Below are positions 4,752 through 9,834 of a stretch of DNA of 9,834 nucleotides, in pieces. Below the pieces are notes generated by a model, which worked only from the letters and a program-made list of their open reading frames with translations, was not told the DNA's origin and searched no databases. The position numbers and the translations under genes are program-made. The first letter of the stretch is position 1, and each line of letters starts with the position of its first letter. This DNA comes from Patulibacter sp050252545 (GTDB taxonomy: Bacteria; Actinomycetota; Thermoleophilia; Solirubrobacterales; Solirubrobacteraceae): assembly GCA_050252545.1 (NCBI GenBank), contig JBFWKS010000154.1, positions 1-9,834 of the forward strand. The letters are read 5' to 3'.

Positions 4752-6953
4752 CTACCGACGGATCCTCCGGATCGCGTGCCGGGTCTTGGACGTCGTCCCG
4801 TCCGGTGCGGTCAGACGGGTCGTCACGCGGTAGCGACCGACGGGGAGGCGCTTGATCCGGCGGCGCACCGTACGGGGCTTGGAGGCCCGCAGGGTGAGCG
4901 ACCGCGAGGTGCGCCACACGCGTCGGATTCGCACCTTCCCCCCGCTGCGCACGCGGCGCACGACACGGCGGGCGATCCGCACGCGAACCCGGCCCGCGGT
5001 CGACGTCCGCAGCGACACGCGCCGGGGCGTCAGGCGGACGCGGGAGACCTTCGGCCGGCGCCTCTTCGCGCTGCCGGCCGTGGCCGGGACGGCGGCGCGG
5101 ACGATCGGCGCCTGCTGGGACGCGGGAACGATCGGCAGCCGCAGGCGCGGCGGTGCGGCACGGTCGACGACGACGCTGACCGGCGTGGGAACGACGTTGC
5201 CGCGGTAGCTCAGGTCGCCGCCGGCCACGGTCAGGCGGTAGCGATGGCCCTTCTGGAACCGGTGCACGATCCCCGGCAGGGTGATCTCGACCTCGCGGCC
5301 GTCCGTCGGCACCCCGACCGCGGAGACCTGCTCGCCGGGGAGCAGCACCGAGCCGTCCGGCGACACGTCCTCCAGCCGGACGTACACCTTCGGCAGACCC
5401 AGGTCGCCGAGCAGCGGCCCGGTCACCTCACCCAGGCCCGGGTCGAGCCGCACCGTGAGCTTGGGGGTGCCGACGACATCGGTGTCCTCCTCCAGCGGTG
5501 CGCTCGTGAACGACGTGTACGTCCCTGGGACGTTCATCGGAGCGCCGCCGAACTGCGACAGGTCGAAGGTCGTCAGGCCCGTCGGCAGGCCCAGCAACGT
5601 CGTGAGCAGGCCCGGGGCGCCGGGCACCACATCGTCATCGGTGCGGATCGTGCCGTCCGCCGACAGGCGCAGCTCATCGGTACGGCCGTCGGCCGGGTAG
5701 GCCTCCGACCGTGCGTACGCCGGCGACGCGTCACCGTCGTACGTCGCCCACGGCCGGTAGTAGGTGAAGTCCAGCGACGGGGCCTTCGGGTCGTCCTTGA
5801 GGTAGTGGTCGAACCACTCCAGGAACGCGGTGCCCTCGTAGGTCGTCGTCTTGTAGGACTCGTCCCACTCGCCGGGCCTGGGTCCCGCGCCGCTGTGGCC
5901 CCAGTGGTGCCAGATGAGCTTCACCGGCGTGCCCTGCCGCTTGAGCGCGCGGTAGGTCGCGAGCGATTCGTTGAGGTTGAAGAGCGAGTCCTTCTGGCCC
6001 TGGGCCAGCAGCGTCGGGATGCGGATCCGGTCGACGTAGGACGCCACCGACGCGTGCTCCAGCACCTGCGCGAGGCCGTCCGTCGCCCCGCCCGTGGCGA
6101 CGCTCGGAACCGCACCGAGGCAGATCTGCTCGGTGAACCCGGGACAGACGAGCGTCCGCTGCAACGCGTCGACCGGCAGTCCCTGCAGCCCGTTGACGAG
6201 GCCGAGCGAGAAGAACCCGACGCCCCAGATCGTCTTGACCGAGCCCGCCGACTTCGGCGTCACGCCGTCACCGAGATCGGCGTTGTCGGGCGACAGCGAG
6301 TAACGCAGGTCGTTCCAGGTGATCGCCGGCACGATCGTGTCGACGCGCGCGTCGTCCTTGACCGTGGCGTACTGGAACCCGCCACCGTAGGAGCCGCCGA
6401 ACAGGCCGATCCGCGGGTCGTGGTCGTACGCGCGGTCGTCGTGGCCGCGAGCGTCGCGGCGGATCCAGTCGATCGGGTCGGCACCGGGCGTACGGGCACC
6501 ACCGAGGAAGCTGACGAGCTGGCGAGCGGCGCGGCCGTCGGTGTCGGGATCGTCCAGCGAGATCTTGCACCCCGACTTCCCCCAGCCCAGGCCCGAGTAG
6601 TTCATGACCGCGTAGCCGCGCCGCGCCATCGCCGCCGAGAACTTCCGCTGTCCGGAGACGGACCCGCCGAACCCGTTGGTCGTCATCAGCGCGGGGACGG
6701 GCTTGCGGGCGGAAGCGCCGTCGGGGCGGGAGAGCTCCGCCTCCAGCTGGCAGACCTGCTCGTCGCGAGCCCCGACGCGGACCTTGAACATCATCGCCCG
6801 GACGGTGTGCCCCTCGGACCGGCGCTCGGCGCCGAGCTCGACGGAGAGCGGCGCGGGCGGCTCGGTGGTGGCCGCGGACGCCTCGCCGGCGAGCACGACG
6901 GCCGAGAGGACCGCGGCGAGCGCCGCGACCCGGAATGAACCCTGTACCTGCAC
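4752..6953 (-). CDS. Secreted CocE/NonD-type (peptidase S15-like) hydrolase with basic C-terminal domain
   Basis: A 733-residue serine hydrolase of the X-Pro dipeptidyl-peptidase/CocE class, probably cleaving an ester or amide outside the cytoplasm; the substrate is unknown. Residues 1-27 are a signal peptide ending GEASA. The alpha/beta-hydrolase domain spans about 40-395: YSGLGWGKSG (119-128), nucleophile elbow GGSYGG with Ser188, likely acid Asp322 (GQKDS) and His353 (HHWGHSG). A beta jelly-roll like the S15 C-terminal domain covers about 395-600. Residues 629-733 form an extra Arg-rich beta domain of a type common on exported Solirubrobacterales proteins. Four cysteines (68, 129, 270, 278) could form disulfides. 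The GTG start is supported by GGAGG 6 nt upstream and by the signal peptide beginning right there. The upstream neighbour is divergent. Confidence 0.9.
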   Translation of the reverse strand: MQVQGSFRVAALAAVLSAVVLAGEASAATTEPPAPLSVELGAERRSEGHTVRAMMFKVRVGARDEQVCQLEAELSRPDGASARKPVPALMTTNGFGGSVSGQRKFSAAMARRGYAVMNYSGLGWGKSGCKISLDDPDTDGRAARQLVSFLGGARTPGADPIDWIRRDARGHDDRAYDHDPRIGLFGGSYGGGFQYATVKDDARVDTIVPAITWNDLRYSLSPDNADLGDGVTPKSAGSVKTIWGVGFFSLGLVNGLQGLPVDALQRTLVCPGFTEQICLGAVPSVATGGATDGLAQVLEHASVASYVDRIRIPTLLAQGQKDSLFNLNESLATYRALKRQGTPVKLIWHHWGHSGAGPRPGEWDESYKTTTYEGTAFLEWFDHYLKDDPKAPSLDFTYYRPWATYDGDASPAYARSEAYPADGRTDELRLSADGTIRTDDDVVPGAPGLLTTLLGLPTGLTTFDLSQFGGAPMNVPGTYTSFTSAPLEEDTDVVGTPKLTVRLDPGLGEVTGPLLGDLGLPKVYVRLEDVSPDGSVLLPGEQVSAVGVPTDGREVEITLPGIVHRFQKGHRYRLTVAGGDLSYRGNVVPTPVSVVVDRAAPPRLRLPIVPASQQAPIVRAAVPATAGSAKRRRPKVSRVRLTPRRVSLRTSTAGRVRVRIARRVVRRVRSGGKVRIRRVWRTSRSLTLRASKPRTVRRRIKRLPVGRYRVTTRLTAPDGTTSKTRHAIRRIRR

Positions 6954-6959
6954 GTCTCT

Positions 6960-6964
6960 CCTCC
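6960..6964 (-). promoter_or_regulatory. Strong ribosome binding site GGAGG that fixes a GTG start
   Basis: On the minus strand GGAGG (6964-6960), inside GGGAGGAGA, lies 6 nt before GTG 6953. It is the only strong Shine-Dalgarno sequence I see in the window; the other genes look leaderless or short-leadered. Confidence 0.75.
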
Positions 6965-6999
6965 CTGCGCGCGCCGCTGGGCACGGTGCGCGTCACAGG

Positions 7000-7035
7000 A
7001 CGGTAACACCGGACGACGTCGATGAACACCGACGT
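7000..7035 (-). promoter_or_regulatory. Possible promoter and operator for the first hydrolase
   Basis: On the minus strand TACCGT (7005-7000) fits the -10 pattern TANNNT and would give a leader of about 40 nt ahead of GTG 6953. The hexamer 17 bp upstream (TGTTCA, 7028-7023) is a weak -35. An inverted repeat ACGTCG-N8-CGACGT (7016-7035) covers that -35 position and could be an operator. The regulator is unknown and the arms are short, so chance is possible. Confidence 0.3.
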
Positions 7036-7233
7036 TCCTACTTTGGGTTCAGTCGTGGCCACGAGCGCGGTGGTGGACGCCCGGGGAACCGCCCTCGAGC
7101 GCCGAGCGGAGGCGCGGAACGACGGGCTCGCGCGGTCGATCGATGACCGGCCGCGTGCCCACGGGCATGCCGCCGCGAGCGTGAGCGCGGGCACGCCATG
7201 TCGGGTACCGAACTGCGATGCTGTCCGAACCCC

Positions 7234-7593
7234 ATGTCGGTCCAGGTTCCCCCGCTCACGCCCGCGAACCTCGCCCGATTCTGGCTGCCGGTGTTCCTCA
7301 TCGGCCTGGCGCCGGTGATGATCATCATCAGCCCGAACATCATCGGCCTGGACGGCGCGGCGATCATGGTCGGCGGCGGCGCCGGCGTCTGGGTCACGAA
7401 CAAGCTCTACCGGATCGGCATCGGCGGCGAGAAGGACCGCCACGTCGAGCTCGACGCCCGGGCGTTCATGAGCCGGTACGGGGTCTGGCCCGACGACGCG
7501 CCGCCCGACGTGTTGCGCCGGGCCGTGAGCGACGACTTCCTCACCGCAGAGCAGGCGACCGAGATCGCCGACCGCCGCGGCGGCAGCGCCTGA
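7234..7593 (+). CDS. Small two-helix membrane protein of unknown function
   Basis: A 119-residue protein I do not recognise. Residues 15-37 (FWLPVFLIGLAPVMIIIS and following) and about 41-55 (GAAIMVGGGAGVWV) are hydrophobic and probably cross the membrane as a hairpin. The last 60 residues are charged and soluble: GEKDRHVELDARAFMSRYG, then PPDVLRRAVSDDFLTAEQATEIADR, two likely helices and probably cytoplasmic. An in-frame ATG at 7198 would add 12 residues (including RCCPNP) that do not look like the rest, so I prefer ATG 7234; no clear ribosome site or -10 box separates them. It is divergent from the first hydrolase and 123 bp ahead of the second, which has its own promoter-like box, so a shared operon is possible but not required. 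Confidence 0.7.
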   Translation: MSVQVPPLTPANLARFWLPVFLIGLAPVMIIISPNIIGLDGAAIMVGGGAGVWVTNKLYRIGIGGEKDRHVELDARAFMSRYGVWPDDAPPDVLRRAVSDDFLTAEQATEIADRRGGSA

Positions 7594-7678
7594 GCCGGAC
7601 CGTCGACGCACCGCCGGCGCCGGGCGAGCGTCACGGCCGGGACCCACCGCCGGACCCGGGCGAGGCCCCGTGGTCGGC

Positions 7679-7708
7679 TTGCGCGCCGGCCCCTCGTGCG
7701 ATTACGGT
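7679..7708 (+). promoter_or_regulatory. Promoter of the second hydrolase (TTGCGC-18-TACGGT)
   Basis: TTGCGC (7679-7684) and TACGGT (7703-7708) are 18 bp apart and fit the TTGNNN/TANNNT pattern of housekeeping actinobacterial promoters. The start ATG at 7717 follows after 8 nt, predicting a leaderless or nearly leaderless mRNA. Confidence 0.5.
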
Positions 7709-7716
7709 GAACAGCA

Positions 7717-9483
7717 ATGTTCCCCGTTGCCGCGCGTCGCCCATCGGCGAGCGCCTTCACCCGGCTCGCGCGGCGAGCCCTCGCCCTGGCATCCGTCGCG
7801 GCGGTGCTCGCCCTCACCGCGGCACCGGCCCACGGCGCCGCAGCGTCGCGCGTAGAGCGGTTCGTCGCATCGGACGGCGTCTCGCTGCGCACGACGGTGA
7901 CCGGCGAGGCCCCGCTGTCGCCCCGGCCGACGATCGTCGAGTTCACCCCGTACGGCAAGGACGGCGCCGGGATCCCCGACGTTCCCGGGTTCAACCGCCT
8001 GACGGTCGAGATCCGCGGCACCGGCGACAGCGACGGGCGGTTCGACGCGCTCGGCCCACGGACGCAGCGCGACGTCGCCGAGACGCTGGGCTGGGCGTGC
8101 CGGCAGCCGTGGAGCGACGGCAACCTCGGGATCAACGGGTTCTCCGCCAGCGCGATCACGATCTACAACTCGCTGCACCTGGAGCTGCCATGCGTCAAGG
8201 CCGCGGTGCTCAAGTCCGGCACGCACGAGCTCTACCGCGACCTGCTCGTGCCGGGCGGCGTCAACAACATCGTCCCCGGCGTCGGCGTCATCGCGATGAT
8301 CGGCGCGCCCGCGCTGATGCAGGGCCCCGACCGGCTCTTCCGCAACCCCCTGTCCGCCGTCGACACGGTGCTCGGCCTGGTGGGATCCGGCGTCACCGAG
8401 CTGCTCCACCCCACCCTCGACGCGTGGTGGCGCGAGCGCGGCATGCGGGGCAACGTCAACAGCTTCCCGACGCTCGTCGTCAACGGCTGGTTCGACGTCG
8501 AGTCGCGCGGCGCGTTCCAGGGCTTCCAGGCCCTGCGCGAGCACGGATCGCGGCTGCTCGTCGTCGGCGCCCACGACGGGGCGCCCAAGGGCACCGACGG
8601 TGGCGAGGCCGACGTGCGGGCCTGGTGGCAGCACCACCTGGCCGGGGTCGACAACGGCAGCGATCGCGAGCCGCGCGTCAAGCTCTGGGTCGCCGACGGC
8701 GACCGCGAGAAGTACCTCGATGGCGCGTTCGTCCGACGCGACGACACCGACTGGCCGCTGCCCGGCACCCGTTGGGAGACGCTGTCGCTGGACGGCACCC
8801 GCAACGGCTACGGCCGGTCGCTCAACGACGGGACGCTCACCATCGACCGCCCGAAGGCCGGCGGGCTCCAGAGCTACCTCTCGCTGCCGTCGCTGCTCAC
8901 CGCCACCGACGTCCCGACCGCGGCCCTCGCCGGAGCCGCCGGCCTCAACGAGCTGACCCGGTTCCTGCCGCTGCTCACCGACATGACGATCGCCGAGCCC
9001 CTCGGCCTGTCGTACACGACGCGGCCGCTGCGGGAGGACGTGATGTCGGTCGGTCCCGGCAGCGTCGAGCTCACGCTCGCCAGCACCGCACCGACCGTCC
9101 CGATCTGGGTCGTCGTGTCGGACGTCGGTCCCGACGGCAACGCCCACCCGGTGGCGACCGGCCGCCTGTCGACCGCGTTCCCCGACGTCGTCGAGGACAA
9201 GTCGCTGAAGGACCCGCGGACGGGCCGGATCGTCCAGCCGTACAACGACCTGACCAACCAGCGGCCCGCGGCGATCAACAGCCCCCGTCGCTACAGGGTC
9301 GAGCTGTGGCCGATCGGCAACCGGTTCAAGAAGGGCCACAGCATCCGGCTGCACGTCGTCGGGCCGTCGCTCGGGTCGTTCCCGAGCCTGCCGGCGCTCA
9401 ACACCATCGACCTGGCCGGATCCCGGCTCAACCTGCCCGTGCTACCCGAGAGCGACCTGCGCCGGGCACTCGGCGGCCGATGA
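7717..9483 (+). CDS. Secreted CocE/NonD-type (peptidase S15-like) hydrolase
   Basis: A 588-residue serine hydrolase of the same class as the gene at 4752-6953 but of closer to classic CocE length and without the basic tail. Residues 1-42 are a signal peptide with a long basic n-region (RLARR) and a hydrophobic core ending APAHGAA; the RR is not a clear Tat motif. The catalytic domain shows FTPYGKDG (76-83), VEIRGTGDSDG (97-107, typical of the family), nucleophile elbow GFSAS with Ser143, Asp260 (NGWFDVES) and His286 (GAHDG). The S15-type jelly-roll begins near 320 (VKLWVADGD) and runs to the end, including YRVELWPIGNRFKKGHSIRLHV (526-547). Cys128 and Cys159 could pair. An in-frame TGA at 7708-7710 rules out any start upstream of ATG 7717. 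Substrate is unknown; export is inferred from the signal peptide. Confidence 0.9.
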   Translation: MFPVAARRPSASAFTRLARRALALASVAAVLALTAAPAHGAAASRVERFVASDGVSLRTTVTGEAPLSPRPTIVEFTPYGKDGAGIPDVPGFNRLTVEIRGTGDSDGRFDALGPRTQRDVAETLGWACRQPWSDGNLGINGFSASAITIYNSLHLELPCVKAAVLKSGTHELYRDLLVPGGVNNIVPGVGVIAMIGAPALMQGPDRLFRNPLSAVDTVLGLVGSGVTELLHPTLDAWWRERGMRGNVNSFPTLVVNGWFDVESRGAFQGFQALREHGSRLLVVGAHDGAPKGTDGGEADVRAWWQHHLAGVDNGSDREPRVKLWVADGDREKYLDGAFVRRDDTDWPLPGTRWETLSLDGTRNGYGRSLNDGTLTIDRPKAGGLQSYLSLPSLLTATDVPTAALAGAAGLNELTRFLPLLTDMTIAEPLGLSYTTRPLREDVMSVGPGSVELTLASTAPTVPIWVVVSDVGPDGNAHPVATGRLSTAFPDVVEDKSLKDPRTGRIVQPYNDLTNQRPAAINSPRRYRVELWPIGNRFKKGHSIRLHVVGPSLGSFPSLPALNTIDLAGSRLNLPVLPESDLRRALGGR

Positions 9484-9523
9484 GCGGATCCGGCGACGGG
9501 AGACGCGCGAATCCGTCCGTCGT

Positions 9524-9529
9524 TAGGCT
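9524..9529 (+). promoter_or_regulatory. -10 box TAGGCT for ribonuclease D
   Basis: TAGGCT fits TANNNT and lies 9 nt before GTG 9539. Its TAG is in frame with rnd, so the coding region cannot extend through it. The box sits only about 40 bp after the previous stop, so read-through from the hydrolase gene is also possible. Confidence 0.4.
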
Positions 9530-9538
9530 CCGTGCGTC

Positions 9539-9834
9539 GTGACCGCCGTCGACCGGATCGTCCAAGAGCTCGCCGCGGCGGCGCGCGCCTCCGGACGGCT
9601 CGGCATCGACACCGAGTTCGTCGGCGAGGGCCGCTACCGGCCGCTGCTGTGCCTGGCCCAGGTCGCCGTCGACCGCATGGACTCCCAGGGACGACCGGCC
9701 GACGGGGTGCGGATCGAGCTGCTCGACCCGCTCGTCGACGAGTTCGACCCGACGCCGCTGGCCGAGGTGCTCGCCGACCCCGACATCGAGATCGTCCTGC
9801 ACGCCGCCCGCCAGGACATCGCGCTGCTCAAGCG
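9539..9834 (+). CDS. rnd: Ribonuclease D, 3' truncated by window end
   Basis: The first 98 codons of a DEDD-family 3'-5' exoribonuclease that trims tRNA and other RNA precursors in the cytoplasm. Exo I is LGIDTEFVGEGRYRPLLCLAQVAV (21-44), with Asp24 and Glu26 as metal ligands. Exo II is near IVLHAARQDIALLK (85-98), with Asp93 the expected third acidic residue. The Exo III and HRDC regions would lie beyond the window. The frame is open to the last base. GTG 9539 is the first possible start because an in-frame TAG ends at 9526; the distance to Exo I (23 residues) is normal for the family. The gene follows the second hydrolase on the same strand after 55 bp, with its own -10-like box. Confidence 0.92.
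   Translation, partial: MTAVDRIVQELAAAARASGRLGIDTEFVGEGRYRPLLCLAQVAVDRMDSQGRPADGVRIELLDPLVDEFDPTPLAEVLADPDIEIVLHAARQDIALLK

Noticed and set aside
2575..4833. Plus-strand open frame of 752 codons across several genes
   Set aside because: It crosses the zinc-motif gene, gluQ in another frame and the intergenic repeats, and its product is low-complexity Arg/Pro/Ala; a GC-rich frame artefact.
4317..6938. Plus-strand open frame of 873 codons over the first hydrolase gene
   Set aside because: It is the antisense shadow of the hydrolase: Arg/Asp/Gly/Pro-rich, with no family features, and the opposite strand holds a clear catalytic enzyme with signal peptide.
7024..7037. LexA-like SOS box (GAAC...GTTC)
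   Set aside because: The half-sites are 6 bp apart; the actinobacterial LexA site needs 4.
7053..7196. 12-bp palindrome TCGTGGCCACGA (7053-7064) and 8-bp arms GCGTGCCC/GGGCACGC (7153-7160, 7189-7196)
   Set aside because: Short GC-rich palindromes are expected by chance in this composition, and neither lines up with a convincing promoter or start.
6268..7647. Minus-strand open frame of 459 codons that would extend past the first hydrolase start
   Set aside because: It is in a different frame from the hydrolase and runs through the divergent promoter region and the membrane-protein gene.
7702..9354. Minus-strand open frame of 550 codons opposite the second hydrolase
   Set aside because: Antisense shadow with no recognisable domain; the plus strand keeps Ser/Asp/His and S15-type motifs.
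7218..9542. Plus-strand open frame of 774 codons over the membrane protein and second hydrolase
   Set aside because: Out of frame with both real genes, with Arg/Pro/Ala composition and no motifs.

Overview
The window is very GC-rich DNA (long overlapping open frames on both strands, codons mostly ending in G or C). It most resembles a high-GC actinobacterium of the Thermoleophilia/Solirubrobacterales type (Patulibacter, Conexibacter or Solirubrobacter relatives). That placement is inference. It rests on a Solirubrobacterales-style Arg-rich C-terminal domain on a secreted hydrolase, on probable leaderless promoters (TANNNT 6-9 nt before the start codon), and on overall gene style. I see no rRNA, tRNA, CRISPR array, transposase, integrase or phage gene.

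Layout, left to right. (1) The 3' part of a large secreted-type protein with Gly/Val/Leu-rich segments (1-1265, +), function uncertain. (2) A convergent SnoaL/SgcJ-EcaC-like NTF2-fold protein (1351-1788, -), whose promoter has the 19-bp spacer and central dyad typical of MerR/SoxR-family control. (3) Divergently, a small membrane-anchored protein with a cupredoxin-like domain lacking obvious copper ligands (1987-2526, +). (4) A convergent small protein with two DnaJ-type CxxCxGxG zinc motifs (2714-3196, -). (5) Divergently, glutamyl-Q tRNA(Asp) synthetase gluQ (3398-4333, +), behind a (CGGGT)4(CGG)8 tract that can form a G-quadruplex. (6) A 418-bp convergent intergenic region with two copies of a 73-bp nested palindromic repeat. 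(7) A secreted CocE/NonD-type (peptidase S15-like) hydrolase with a very basic C-terminal domain (4752-6953, -). (8) Divergently, a two-helix membrane protein (7234-7593, +). (9) A second secreted CocE/NonD-type hydrolase (7717-9483, +). (10) The 5' end of ribonuclease D (9539 to window end, +).

Most genes look like single-gene transcription units: neighbours are convergent or divergent, or are separated by more than 50 bp with their own promoter-like box. The two S15-like hydrolases are probably exported and act on ester or amide substrates outside the cytoplasm. gluQ and rnd serve tRNA modification and RNA processing. The window does not form an obvious multi-gene defence or biosynthetic system. 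The most notable items are the duplicated nested palindrome, the MerR-type promoter, and the small zinc-motif protein.
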